64,000 nt of DNA from DATNPX01 sp036702975 (GCA_036702975.1 DATNPX010000043.1:124001-188000); one strand, 5' to 3'; positions 37,709-46,068 are shown, counted from the first letter of the stretch. Program-made: numbers and translations. Notes: generated from the letters alone by a model not told the origin.

Positions 37709-38077
37709 ATTTTCACTTTAACATGCGAGGTCTTCGAAAACGCGCATGCTGACTAGGATTTCGTCAATAAGATCACTCTTGCGGGGAAGTCATATACGCA
37801 CTTTCGTGTACTTGGCAGGGTAGGTGATCCTGTGTAAGATAATTTTAGTGCGGCAGAGAAAACGTCCCATCGTTCACCTAGCTGCTCAATTACAAGAGGA
37901 GGTAATCCGCTCGGTTATTGTTAACAAGGTGTCCGAAGGTATGCTGAGCATATCGTTTAATGTACGTTACTAGTAGAAAGTTTGGTATTGTTTCTTCGTT
38001 CCCGGGTAAATCCATAACAGCGTAAGCTGAATCCGTTTCGAAAGAGACATTTACTAAAAACCGTAAGGAGGTTCTAA
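37709..38077 (+). other. Long leader region of the Tad-locus pilin
   Basis: About 370 bases without a gene between two divergently transcribed genes. A candidate promoter is annotated separately. If it is right, the pilin mRNA has a 5' leader of about 230 bases. The leader contains a small perfect inverted repeat TATGCT/AGCATA around 37940-37952 and an internal GAGGAGGTAA-like purine stretch near 37900. A true Shine-Dalgarno, TAAGGAGG, stands right before the pilin ATG. Confidence 0.4.
37813..37841 (+). promoter_or_regulatory. Candidate sigma-70-type promoter for the pilin gene
   Basis: TTGGCA at 37813-37818 and TAAGAT at 37836-37841 are separated by 17 bases, a plausible -35/-10 pair. It was found by eye only, upstream of the highly conserved pilin gene. 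Confidence 0.35.
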
Positions 38078-38278
38078 ATGATTAGCCGTTTCATCAACGA
38101 CGAGTCTGGTCAAGGTATTACAGAATACGGCGCCATCTTGGCGTTCGTAGCCATCCTCGTGGCTCTCGTATTCGCAATCACATCCGGTGCATTGAGAGCA
38201 GCCATCAGCGCAGCCTTCTCCGCTGTTACCTCTCAGCTTAATGCTCTGTCCGCTGGCGCCGGTAACGCGACATCGTAG
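38078..38278 (+). CDS. Flp/Fap-type major pilin of the Tad locus
   Basis: A 66-residue Flp-family pilin with a short leader, the GQGITEYG processing site, a hydrophobic helix and an Ala/Ser/Gly-rich tail. A very strong ribosome site (TAAGGAGG) and a textbook terminator directly after the gene point to high, separately controlled expression, as expected for a structural pilin compared with its assembly machine downstream. The protein differs from the orphan pilin at 3272 at only a few positions near the ends, while third codon positions differ widely, so protein sequence is under strong constraint. Confidence 0.93.
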   Translation: MISRFINDESGQGITEYGAILAFVAILVALVFAITSGALRAAISAAFSAVTSQLNALSAGAGNATS

Positions 38279-38307
38279 TAGCCATCGGCTAGACGCTGAA
38301 GACGTTG

Positions 38308-38342
38308 AATTGGAGAGTCGCAAGACTCTCCAATTTTTTTTT
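38308..38342 (+). terminator. Strong intrinsic terminator after the pilin
   Basis: A perfect 12-bp stem begins AATTGGAGAGTC (38308-38319) and closes with its complement at 38324-38335 around a GCAA tetraloop, immediately followed by a run of T up to 38342. It separates the pilin message from the cpaB operon. Confidence 0.95.
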
Positions 38343-38404
38343 GTCGTTTTTTCTGACAATTGTGGTGTGCCCTATTTGGGTAGGCGTGGTGTGAGAAGAA
38401 AAAT

Positions 38405-38464
38405 GTTGAATCGAGTGAGCCGGGCAAATTGGAGCACTCGATTCAACTGGTTTGATTATTTTTT
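38405..38464 (+). terminator. Second hairpin with distal T-run
   Basis: GTTGAATCGAGTG (38405-38417) pairs perfectly with CACTCGATTCAAC (38435-38447) across a 17-base loop. Six T residues lie at 38459-38464, about 11 bases from the stem. It could be a backup terminator or the end of a small RNA. Confidence 0.5.
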
Positions 38465-38533
38465 GAGCAAGCGTCCAGACAATTATTTGGACTCCCAGGT
38501 TCTTGGCGAATAGTGACCGTTATCTGACGCTGC

Positions 38534-38606
38534 ATCGGAAGCGGTTTGGCGTCTAATCGATATCGAATTGTAATATCCAGGTAAAATCTGATTTGGAGCT
38601 TCCGAT
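38534..38606 (+). other. Inverted repeat closing a 55-base loop, followed by T-run
   Basis: ATCGGAAGC (38534-38542) is perfectly complementary to GCTTCCGAT (38598-38606), which runs directly into a T-run. The enclosed bases include the small palindrome TCGATATCGA. The shape suits a structured RNA element or an attenuator; no known family is assigned. Confidence 0.4.
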
Positions 38607-38626
38607 TTTTGATCGTGTGGACTCTT

Positions 38627-38826
38627 CAAAGTGGTGCCTGACATCAAGAATTGATGCGACGAAAAACACTTCTTGAAAAGATGGGCGAAATCCCAGCCAC
38701 TGAGCCTTTCTAGTTGTCATAAAAGGACAAGATGAGCAAGCTTTAGGATGTTCTTGCGATCAACGCAAGCTCAAGCATTGTTGCGGTTTTTCGGGGTTTT
38801 TGCTGGGTTTTGCCAAAGTGGTGCCT
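38627..38826. repeat. Direct repeat CAAAGTGGTGCCT, two copies
   Basis: A 13-base sequence occurs identically at 38627-38639 and 38814-38826 within the non-coding stretch. It could be a duplicated protein-binding site. The number of copies elsewhere cannot be judged here. Confidence 0.5.
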
Positions 38827-39063
38827 CTGAAGACTGGCTATTTATGCCGGATTCCCACAAGTAAATTTTGTTCCCTCGAGCACAGCAGCAAGGGAAGGCT
38901 GATAAACAGTCGATTTCTGATAAAGATTGTTTGGGAATTGGCTAAATGAGGGTAAAAGATTTTTGGTGCCCGCGAGAACAAGCGTTGTTCTTGACCCACC
39001 GATATGCGTTAATAGTAATTGGTTAATCTTTCTCAAAAAGAATAGATAGAAGGGGGAACCGTA

Positions 39064-40023
39064 ATGAATCCATTACGAGCTTTGTTCTTGAGCCTATCTC
39101 GAATGCCTCCAGCAGTAATGCTTTTGGTCATCATTGGTTTGGCTGTTGTAGTCACCATGATGGTTACCGGCAAAGTGTCGGAGCAGGAAAAGAACTATCA
39201 GGCTAAACAAGCTGAATTAGAAACAAAGATGAATCAGAAGGGCAAGGTTGTTTACACCATCAAGGACATCCCTGAAGGTCAAACAATCCCGACTGAGGCA
39301 TTAGAAGAACGTGAAATCGAACAAAGCAGGATCCCCGCAGATGCGTTGACATCTGCAAGTCTTGCCGCCGGTCGCGTTGCTAAATACGGTATTTCTACAG
39401 GACAGATCGTGTCCCAACACGATTTGGCACCACAAGGAATTTCGCTCGGATTTGAATCCAGATTGAAAGAAGGCATGAGAGCCATCACTTTCGGTGTGGA
39501 CAACAACTCGGGCGTCGCTGGATTCGTTGCTCCTGAAAGCCATGTCGACATCATCGCTATGGTTGGCTCGGGCGCTGACGTGAAAGCGAGACCTGTTCTC
39601 TCCGATGTTGAAGTAATCGCCATCGGTACGACATATCAAAAAACTCCTGGTGCTACGACTGCTCAACCGACTGGCTCGGTGACTGTAACTGTGACACCGG
39701 AAGATGCCGAAAAATTGATCAAAGCTATGGTTGCTGCCAAGTTATACCTGACGCTGCGCAACGACAAAGACCACACTCCAGTGGCAACTGTCGATGTCAC
39801 GTCACTATTCCCGAAAGCAGCTGCTAAGAGCGCTGACCTTGCTTCCTTGCCTCCACCCTCAGCTCTGCCTCCGCCGCCACTTCCAGGCGGACCGGGCGGC
39901 GGTCCTGATGCCGGTGGTTTGCCAGGCGCAATGAATGCTGCCCCACCACCACCACCACCTCTGCACGAGATTGAGATCTGGTCGGGTAGCAAGAAAGACG
40001 TTCTCTCTGTTCCGAAAGGTTAA
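39064..40023 (+). CDS. cpaB: Flp pilus assembly protein CpaB (RcpC)
   Basis: A 319-residue periplasmic/inner-membrane-anchored component of the Tad pilus machine. An N-terminal membrane helix (AVMLLVIIGLAVVVTMMV) is followed by a SAF-like domain (VVYTIKDIPEGQTIPTEAL, AAGRVAKYGISTGQIVSQ) and the RcpC beta domain (GMRAITFGVDNNSGVAGFV, SHVDIIAMVG). The C-terminal tail is extremely Pro/Gly-rich (residues about 258-305), which is unusual and could be a flexible linker. The start follows AAGGGGGAACCGTA. It is the first gene of the assembly operon. CpaB is thought to work with the secretin CpaC, which is not in this window. Confidence 0.93.
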   Translation: MNPLRALFLSLSRMPPAVMLLVIIGLAVVVTMMVTGKVSEQEKNYQAKQAELETKMNQKGKVVYTIKDIPEGQTIPTEALEEREIEQSRIPADALTSASLAAGRVAKYGISTGQIVSQHDLAPQGISLGFESRLKEGMRAITFGVDNNSGVAGFVAPESHVDIIAMVGSGADVKARPVLSDVEVIAIGTTYQKTPGATTAQPTGSVTVTVTPEDAEKLIKAMVAAKLYLTLRNDKDHTPVATVDVTSLFPKAAAKSADLASLPPPSALPPPPLPGGPGGGPDAGGLPGAMNAAPPPPPPLHEIEIWSGSKKDVLSVPKG

Positions 40024-40111
40024 AAAAACCCAAGGAGCTTGAGCGAACAAGTACTTGACTAGTGGGTAAAACACTAGATAGGGCTGTTGACGGGAGGAGA
40101 AGGCTTAACTT

Positions 40112-41296
40112 ATGAAACTGACCACACTTCTTGTTTGCGATGCTGGTTTGGACAAACGCCAGACCATAGAAGATTTGATCCACAGCCAACCATCTTTGGC
40201 TCTGGTGAGTACAGTCTCCGGCAGTATGGCTCGCGAGCAAATTGGCAGCTTACATCCGAAGTTGGTCTGGATCGAGCTGAGCCCTGCTCCCGTGCGCGGT
40301 CTGTCCTTGCTAGCAGAGTTGCGGGAAACATTCCCACAGCTCTATTTTTTCGTTAGCTACGAAGTTCCGGACCCCGAGTTGATCCGCACCGCGTATCGAC
40401 TTGGGGCATCCGACTTCCTCGATGCTGAGAGATGGCGTACTGACTTACCAGCCGCGGTACAGAGCATCCAATTGAAACATCAATCGGAGTCTGTCTCCAC
40501 TGCCGCCGGTAAAGTAATCGCGATCTTTAGCCCGACGGGCGGTATCGGGGCCACCACTTTGTGTACCAACATCGCCGGTTATCTGGGCAAATACGGTGAG
40601 GCTTGCATCGTCGACCTCGACTTGCAGTTCGGCATGATCTCTCACTACCTCAACCTGGAGCCTTCCTTCAGCTTGAGCACAATCGACTTCTCGCACACCA
40701 ACTTCGATGCCACTTATCTGCGGAACTTGATGACCCGCTACGATGATAAGTTGAGCATTCTCGCTGCTCCGCCAGAGCTGGAAGATATCGGCGACATTTA
40801 CGCGGCGCAGGTGCAAGAGATTCTCTACACGGCAAAACAAGAATTCCGATTCACCGTGGTCGACCTTCCGAAGAACCTTCTCGACGAACGCGCGATCGCC
40901 ACGCTCGACCTAGCGGACCACGTGCTCGTCATTACTGAATACAACTGGGCCGCGATTCTCAACGCACGTAAGTGCTTAGACACGTTCAAAGCTCACTACA
41001 ATCAGGAAAAACTGTTGCTCGTAATTAACCGCTCAGAGTGGCTCCCTCAAGACGTATTGAGCGAGTGCCGAGCGAACTTGAACTACCCAGTTTTCCACGA
41101 AATACCAAACGATACCAAGACTGCTAAATGGGTGAACAACCAGGGTCAAATCGCCCCCGGTCACACAGCCCTGGGTAAAGCTCTCGATTCTCTGGCTCGC
41201 AGAATTGCTGGTGGCGAGCAACTGCTCATCACTCAGAAAGAGGGCAAGAGTGGCGGCGGCTTCAAGATGCCCGCTATTTTTGGTGGCAAGAAATAA
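40112..41296 (+). CDS. cpaE: CpaE/TadZ-like pilus localisation ATPase
   Basis: A 394-residue two-domain protein. Residues 1-125 form a receiver-like domain with a non-standard acceptor site (PKLVWIELS), and a ParA/MinD-type ATPase follows. The deviant Walker A reads SPTGGIGATT near residues 140-149, lacking the signature lysines; this loss is known for CpaE/TadZ proteins. IVDLDLQFG is the following Walker-type strand. It positions the Tad machine at the membrane. It is preceded by a GGAGGAGAAGG ribosome site and sits 88 bases after cpaB. The C-terminal Gly/Lys-rich tail ends at the stop. Confidence 0.9.
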   Translation: MKLTTLLVCDAGLDKRQTIEDLIHSQPSLALVSTVSGSMAREQIGSLHPKLVWIELSPAPVRGLSLLAELRETFPQLYFFVSYEVPDPELIRTAYRLGASDFLDAERWRTDLPAAVQSIQLKHQSESVSTAAGKVIAIFSPTGGIGATTLCTNIAGYLGKYGEACIVDLDLQFGMISHYLNLEPSFSLSTIDFSHTNFDATYLRNLMTRYDDKLSILAAPPELEDIGDIYAAQVQEILYTAKQEFRFTVVDLPKNLLDERAIATLDLADHVLVITEYNWAAILNARKCLDTFKAHYNQEKLLLVINRSEWLPQDVLSECRANLNYPVFHEIPNDTKTAKWVNNQGQIAPGHTALGKALDSLARRIAGGEQLLITQKEGKSGGGFKMPAIFGGKK

Positions 41297-41465
41297 CGAG
41301 GACCAATCAACAAGACAACTAGCAAATAGACTATGGCGAATAGCCGACCTCGGGCACCTAAGCAGCATGCTGCCGGTGCCCACGGAGTGAGCGGGTGGGG
41401 CGCGAAGGAGCAAGCGAGAGCTAGCTGCGGAGCGCTTACAAGTAAAAGGTAATGGGTGTTAGGTA
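41297..41465 (+). other. Spacer with nested hairpin before cpaF
   Basis: GGGCACC (41352-41358) pairs with GGTGCCC (41375-41381) around the inner palindrome GCAGCATGCTGC (41362-41373). No T-run follows. It may shape mRNA stability or expression between cpaE and cpaF in the Tad operon. Confidence 0.5.
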
Positions 41466-43118
41466 ATGGCCGACGAAGATAAAAATCTACCAGCGCGTCC
41501 AGCGTCCTCTTTGATGGGACAGCTCGTTCGTCAACGTCAAGATGGTGGTGGTGGGGTTGTTCCCGCGCAACAGCAAAACACCGGAGTGGCCGGTCAAGGA
41601 GCGCAAACCGGGGTAGGTGGAGCTCGTGGCCCCGCACCAGCTGCCGGTGGTTCCGGTATGGCTAGACCAGGCGGACCTTCTACCGGTGTCGGCGGTGGTG
41701 CCAAGCCCGGTGGTGCAGGACTTCCAGCATCTGAATCCGGTCCCAGTCGTGCTGACATCGACAGAATCGACGCCAAAGATGACTACGGCCACATGGGCCA
41801 TGGCGGTCCTGAACCGAGTGGCGGCGGCGGCGGCAGCGACCTGGGTGCTAAGTTCTCAGCCAACCAACAGTTGATTAGAGAGCGCGAAAAATTGATTATC
41901 GACCAGCTCAGAAGAGAGTTGGATACGTCCCGTTTGACCAATATCTCTGAAGACACGCAAGCTCAGGTTCGCGCCAGAATCAGAGAAATCGTCAACTCCG
42001 ACCCTGCACCTTTGACCATGATGGAAAAAGGTATCTTGCTCCAGAACGTGCTGGACGAGGTATTCGGGTTCGGTCCGCTCGGTCCACTTTTGCGTGACCC
42101 AAGCGTTGGTGACATATGCGTCAACGGAACAAACGCAGTTTACGTGGAACGTCACGGTCGTCTTGAAAAAACAAGCATCGTGTTTGAGAACGAGCGTCAT
42201 TTGAGACAGACGATCGACAAAATCATTCAGCCCCTCGGCAGAAGACTTGACGATAACTCACCAATGGTGGACGCCCGTCTTCCAAACGGGTCACGTGTGA
42301 ACGCCACGATTCCACCAGTGACAATCGATGGACCGACCATCACCATCCGATGTTTCGGTACATCCATCATGTCTCTCGGTCAATTGACTGAAAAAGGCTC
42401 CATGTCGGTGCAGATGGCGGAAGTGCTGAAAGCATGCGTGAAGGGCAGAATCAATATCATCATCTCCGGTGGTACAGGTTCTGGTAAAACGACACTGCTC
42501 AACGCCATGTCAGCTCACATCAATCCGCGCGAAAGAATCATCACGATTGAGGACGCGGCGGAATTGAGATTGCAACACGAGCACTGGGTACGAATGGAAA
42601 CCCGCCCGGAAAACACCGAAGGCAAGGGTCGTATCACACAGCGTATGTTGGTTATTAACTGTCTCCGTATGCGCCCTGACCGAATCATCCTTGGGGAGTG
42701 CCGCGGTGAAGAAGCGTTCGACATGTTGCAGGCCATGAACACCGGTCACGGTGGATCAATGACCACAATCCACGCCAACACACCAAGAGACTGCACGAAG
42801 CGTCTCGAGAACATGATCCTCATGTCCGGTGTGGAAATGCCGGCTAAAGCCGCCAGAGAACTGATCTCATCAGCCATTCAGCTGATCGTACAGATTAGAC
42901 GTCTGGAAGACGGTACAAGAAGAGTCACCGAAATCTCAGAGATAACCGGGATGGAAGGTGACACCATCGCTATCTCCACCATGTTCCACCTTGAGCGTGA
43001 AGGTCGCGACCCACGCGGATTCTTCAAGTGCCGTCACGTTGGATCTGGCTTGCCGCCTAAATTCCTCGAGCAGCTGGAACAAGAAGCGGTGCCGTTCAAG
43101 CTTGAATGGCTGCGATAG
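41466..43118 (+). CDS. cpaF: Tad pilus assembly ATPase CpaF/TadA
   Basis: The motor ATPase of the Tad machine, 550 residues. Residues about 25-130 are a Gly/Pro-rich low-complexity linker, longer than in many CpaF proteins. A helical N-terminal domain precedes the type II/IV secretion ATPase core: Walker A ISGGTGSGKTTLL near residues 333-345, the Asp box IITIEDAAELRL, Walker B-type DRIILGECRGEEAFDML and the His box GHGGSMTTIHANTP. It powers pilin addition and probably retraction from the cytoplasmic face, together with TadB and TadC encoded just downstream. Confidence 0.97.
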   Translation: MADEDKNLPARPASSLMGQLVRQRQDGGGGVVPAQQQNTGVAGQGAQTGVGGARGPAPAAGGSGMARPGGPSTGVGGGAKPGGAGLPASESGPSRADIDRIDAKDDYGHMGHGGPEPSGGGGGSDLGAKFSANQQLIREREKLIIDQLRRELDTSRLTNISEDTQAQVRARIREIVNSDPAPLTMMEKGILLQNVLDEVFGFGPLGPLLRDPSVGDICVNGTNAVYVERHGRLEKTSIVFENERHLRQTIDKIIQPLGRRLDDNSPMVDARLPNGSRVNATIPPVTIDGPTITIRCFGTSIMSLGQLTEKGSMSVQMAEVLKACVKGRINIIISGGTGSGKTTLLNAMSAHINPRERIITIEDAAELRLQHEHWVRMETRPENTEGKGRITQRMLVINCLRMRPDRIILGECRGEEAFDMLQAMNTGHGGSMTTIHANTPRDCTKRLENMILMSGVEMPAKAARELISSAIQLIVQIRRLEDGTRRVTEISEITGMEGDTIAISTMFHLEREGRDPRGFFKCRHVGSGLPPKFLEQLEQEAVPFKLEWLR

Positions 43119-43179
43119 GAAGCAGTTGTACGTTGTTCGAAGTGAGTAGCATTTTGCTACCAGGGGGGAGTTAGAGCAG

Positions 43180-44112
43180 ATGCCGATACCATTCGTCGTT
43201 TTTGCGACAGTAGTGATTGCGGGCTTGCTTGTCATGGCCGGGACTCGTTCTCAGTGGTCTGATGAACTGTCGCGGTTAGGCAAGCACGCGCGGCGCATGA
43301 GTGAGAAAACCAACGAGGCTGAAGAAGTAAATATCTTCTTGACCAAGCGTGAAGGTTATCTGGCTCGAGTTCTCGCTCAGGCAGGTTTGGAAGCCAAATA
43401 CGACCAAATGAGGATCTCCTGGATCTGCTCCTCGATTGCCGGTGGGGCAGTCTTGGCTATGGTTTGCATGCTTACAGGTATCAGCGAATTGATGCCGGTG
43501 GGTTTCGTGCTCGGCGTACTGGCTGGTGCCGGCGGTTTCGTCGTCTACCTCGACCAAGTCGCTAAGCGCCGTCAGGCAAAAATGACCGAACAACTTCCAC
43601 AGTCACTAGAAACAATGGTGTCCTCGCTTCGTGCAGGTTCACCGATTATGGAAGTGTTCAAAGTGTTGGCAGAAACAGCTCCTGATCCGATTAGAGCTGA
43701 ATTCAAGCGCGGTCTCGTCTCACTACAACTCGGCAAGCCGTTCCGTGATGTTATGAATGAAATGTCGATGCGTATTAGAACTCCCGACTTCCGACTTTTG
43801 ACTCAAGCCATCTTCATAAGTCAGGACGTAGGGGGGAATTTGGCTGACGTTGTGTCCGTTATCGCAGAAGCCATTCGTGAACGATTCAAACTTCGCGACT
43901 TCTTAAATGCGTTGACAGCTCAAGGTAAAGCTACCGCTATGTTCATCGGGTGCTTGCCGTACGTGATCACGCTCGTCACCTACGTAGCAACGCCGGGTTA
44001 CATCGTTCCGTTCTTGAACCACCCAATCGCCAGAATCGTAATGATTGTGCTGGTGCTCTGGGAGGGCCTTGGCTTCTACATCCTGATTAGATTGACCACT
44101 TTCGAGGTCTGA
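43180..44112 (+). CDS. tadB: Tad pilus inner-membrane platform protein TadB
   Basis: A 310-residue type II secretion F-domain protein. An N-terminal membrane helix, a pair of mid helices, the cytoplasmic F domain (QLPQSLETMVSSLRAGSPIMEVFKVL, DFRLLTQAIFISQDVGGNLADVV) and C-terminal helices are in the order expected for TadB. It forms the membrane platform with TadC for the CpaF ATPase. The start follows GGGGGGAG at about nine bases. It lies five bases before tadC. Confidence 0.95.
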   Translation: MPIPFVVFATVVIAGLLVMAGTRSQWSDELSRLGKHARRMSEKTNEAEEVNIFLTKREGYLARVLAQAGLEAKYDQMRISWICSSIAGGAVLAMVCMLTGISELMPVGFVLGVLAGAGGFVVYLDQVAKRRQAKMTEQLPQSLETMVSSLRAGSPIMEVFKVLAETAPDPIRAEFKRGLVSLQLGKPFRDVMNEMSMRIRTPDFRLLTQAIFISQDVGGNLADVVSVIAEAIRERFKLRDFLNALTAQGKATAMFIGCLPYVITLVTYVATPGYIVPFLNHPIARIVMIVLVLWEGLGFYILIRLTTFEV

Positions 44113-44117
44113 TTAAA

Positions 44118-45053
44118 ATGCCTGTTGCAATGATTGGTTTACTGGTTTTTGTGGTCGTATTCGGCGCCGGGTTGCTGTTTATGCAGCCTGTGTTTACTCA
44201 ATACGTGGACACTTACGCGGTGCGTGTGCGTCCAAGGAAAGAGACCGAAGAGGTCGCTGCAGACCAACCGAAAGATTCTGCACTTTTGCAGACAATGAAG
44301 TCTATCGGTGAAGTGGTGCTGAGCGTTCTACCAGGTTTGGCAGACAAACGCTCGATTCAACTTTTGACGATGGCTAACTATCGTACTCAGGCTCACTTAG
44401 CCATCTACACCGGTGTCAGATCGGTGATTGCTGGCACAGCTATCTTCATGGGCTTGAGTGGTGCTGCTGGCACGCCATGGCTCTTGTTCCTAGTTCCTTT
44501 CGCCGCTTTGCTCGGTTGGTTGATGCCCAACTTTTTCTTGGCAGGTCGAGTGAGAACGAGACAGACTCAAATTCTCAGCGAGTTGCCTACCGTAATCGAC
44601 TTGCTTATCGTCTGCGCTCAAGCCGGTTTGGGCTTGTTGATGGCGGTCGACAAAGTCAGTAAAGAGATCACGGATTCCTGCCCGATCCTCTCCATTGAGC
44701 TTACGCAGTTGATTCAAGACGTCAAACTCTTCGCAAAATCAGTGCCTATTGCTATGAAAGAAATGGGTGAGCGCTGCGGTGTGGACGAGTTGATCAGTAT
44801 GGCGTCTGCTCTTATCGCTGCCGAGCAAAAAGGTGCTGACATCAGCTACCCGCTGCGTCAACAAGGTGAAGCGTTGCGCGAACGTCTGAAACGTAAAAAA
44901 GAAGAAGAAGCTGCGAAGACTCCAGTAAAAATGGTTCCTGTCATCATGATCTTCGTCATGCCTTTGATCTTGGCGCCAATGTTGGGGCCTGCCGTAGTGA
45001 CGATTCTTCTGGCGCTTGGACCTCTTATGGGTTCAGGTATGGGTACGAAATAG
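44118..45053 (+). CDS. tadC: Tad pilus inner-membrane platform protein TadC
   Basis: A 311-residue F-domain paralogue of TadB. Membrane helices occupy the N-terminus and residues about 95-150; the F domain contains ELPTVIDLLIVCAQAGLGLLMAVDKV and the C-terminal hydrophobic segment VPVIMIFVMPLILAPMLGPAVV. It follows tadB by five bases and precedes the DUF192 gene by six, so translation is probably coupled along the operon. Confidence 0.95.
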   Translation: MPVAMIGLLVFVVVFGAGLLFMQPVFTQYVDTYAVRVRPRKETEEVAADQPKDSALLQTMKSIGEVVLSVLPGLADKRSIQLLTMANYRTQAHLAIYTGVRSVIAGTAIFMGLSGAAGTPWLLFLVPFAALLGWLMPNFFLAGRVRTRQTQILSELPTVIDLLIVCAQAGLGLLMAVDKVSKEITDSCPILSIELTQLIQDVKLFAKSVPIAMKEMGERCGVDELISMASALIAAEQKGADISYPLRQQGEALRERLKRKKEEEAAKTPVKMVPVIMIFVMPLILAPMLGPAVVTILLALGPLMGSGMGTK

Positions 45054-45059
45054 GGACCC

Positions 45060-45404
45060 GTGCGGCGTGCCTTCAACCAAACGAAGAATTGCCAGCTGGC
45101 AAGCGATGTCTTGATTGCAGACCATTTCTTCGCGCGGCTTAAAGGATTGATGTTCACTAAAAATCTGCCTGCGGGTCGCGGTCTTGTGATCAAGCCTTGC
45201 ACACAGATTCATATGTTCTGGATGAACTACGCTCTCGACGTCGTTTTCGTCGACAGTAACGGCGTTGTCGTCGGGCTCGTGGAGCGCATTGCGCCGGGAA
45301 AAATAAGCCCGATGTTCCGCAAAGCAACGAGCTGCATTGAACTTCCGGAAGGCACTATATCTGATACCAGAACCACGCTCGGCGATCGAATCGAAGTGAA
45401 TTGA
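45060..45404 (+). CDS. DUF192 family protein at the end of the Tad operon
   Basis: A 114-residue protein matching DUF192: RLKGLMFTKNLPAGRGLVI, then IHMFWMNYALDVVFVDSNGVVVG and CIELPEGTI. DUF192 proteins are small beta-barrel domains of unclear function, often secreted, but here there is no signal peptide with the GTG start at 45060. It starts six bases after tadC, so it is almost surely co-transcribed. A link between DUF192 proteins and Tad loci is worth noting but is not explained. Confidence 0.85.
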   Translation: MRRAFNQTKNCQLASDVLIADHFFARLKGLMFTKNLPAGRGLVIKPCTQIHMFWMNYALDVVFVDSNGVVVGLVERIAPGKISPMFRKATSCIELPEGTISDTRTTLGDRIEVN

Positions 45405-45430
45405 AATAGATTTGTCAGATCTGAAAAGAA

Positions 45431-45470
45431 GCAGACCGATTGTATCGGTTCAACTTTAAAGCGCGGTCTA
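45431..45470. terminator. Bidirectional hairpin between Tad operon and prepilin peptidase gene
   Basis: ACCGAT (45435-45440) and ATCGGT (45444-45449) form a small inverted repeat within the wider pair AGACCG (45433-45438) and CGGTCT (45464-45469). The arrangement sits exactly between two convergent genes. The following TCAACTTTAAAGCG resembles the flanks of the AACCGATATCGGTT palindrome at 52836, so this may be a degenerate member of that family. Confidence 0.4.
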
Positions 45471-46028
45471 CCAATCCGGAAAGCCGAGAAAACTCATTGT
45501 AGGCTTCATTAGAGCAACCGCAAGAATGGTGCCGGCTGCGTAAAAGGGAGCGCTTGGCACCTTCTTCTTTCTCGCCGCGTTGAATTTCTCGGCGGACTCT
45601 TGCTCCATTGACGCAACGGTGCCAACGCTCGCCGCTTTTACTAGCTGCCCAACATGCTTCCATGGAAATGCCAATCCGAGCATGACGATTGAATACGTGC
45701 CGTAAACGATGGCGAAATACATCCAGGCGATGACGACTTTCAGTCCCAAGAAAGCACCGACTGCAGCCATGAGCTTCGCATCCCCAAAGGCTAGCTGCCG
45801 GCCGGACGTGTTGAAGATGACCACACTCAGGAAGACGCCAATAAACCAGCCGGCGATTGCCAGCAGTCCTCGCTGCCAACCAAAAAACGCGAAATTCATG
45901 ATGATTCCGAGAGCCGCTCCCGGAAACGTCAGCAGATTTGGAATTTTCGTCGTGCGAACGTCTATGACCGAGGCGATTAGAGTCACGATCACGGCCGCAA
46001 TGTCGACTGCAAGAACTTGTGAATTCAT
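45468..46028 (-). CDS. cpaA: A24 prepilin peptidase (TadV/CpaA)
   Basis: A 186-residue polytopic aspartic protease that cleaves pilin leaders at the cytoplasmic face. Catalytic Asp positions are visible in SVIDVRTTKIPN and FGDAKLMAAVGAFLG, with the helices between them. It lacks the N-terminal methylase-type domain, as is normal for TadV. It lies on the opposite strand to, and converges with, the Tad operon, and would process both Flp pilins of this window. The C-terminal basic stretch (EKFNAARKKKV) is cytoplasmic. Confidence 0.92.
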   Translation of the reverse strand: MNSQVLAVDIAAVIVTLIASVIDVRTTKIPNLLTFPGAALGIIMNFAFFGWQRGLLAIAGWFIGVFLSVVIFNTSGRQLAFGDAKLMAAVGAFLGLKVVIAWMYFAIVYGTYSIVMLGLAFPWKHVGQLVKAASVGTVASMEQESAEKFNAARKKKVPSAPFYAAGTILAVALMKPTMSFLGFPDW

Positions 46029-46068
46029 ACTTATTCGATTCTACCCAATCCAGCCTGCGGCTACCGCT

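Larger units (their letters stand above)
38279..39063. other. Long structured non-coding stretch between pilin and cpaB
   Basis: 785 bases with no credible ORF but several structures, each listed separately: the terminator, a 13-bp stem with T-run, a 9-bp inverted repeat closing a 55-base loop, and two copies of CAAAGTGGTGCCT 187 bases apart. Towards the end AGGGGG forms the cpaB ribosome site. The stretch could hold a small RNA or a long regulated leader of the Tad operon. A resemblance to known riboswitches is too weak to name one. Confidence 0.5.

Noticed and set aside
38690..38710. GCCACTG box resembling part of a cobalamin riboswitch
   Set aside because: The rest of the cobalamin riboswitch, in particular the B12 box, is not visible around it.
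40112..40490. CpaE receiver-like N-terminus and missing Walker lysines as a novelty
   Set aside because: Both features are typical of CpaE/TadZ proteins.
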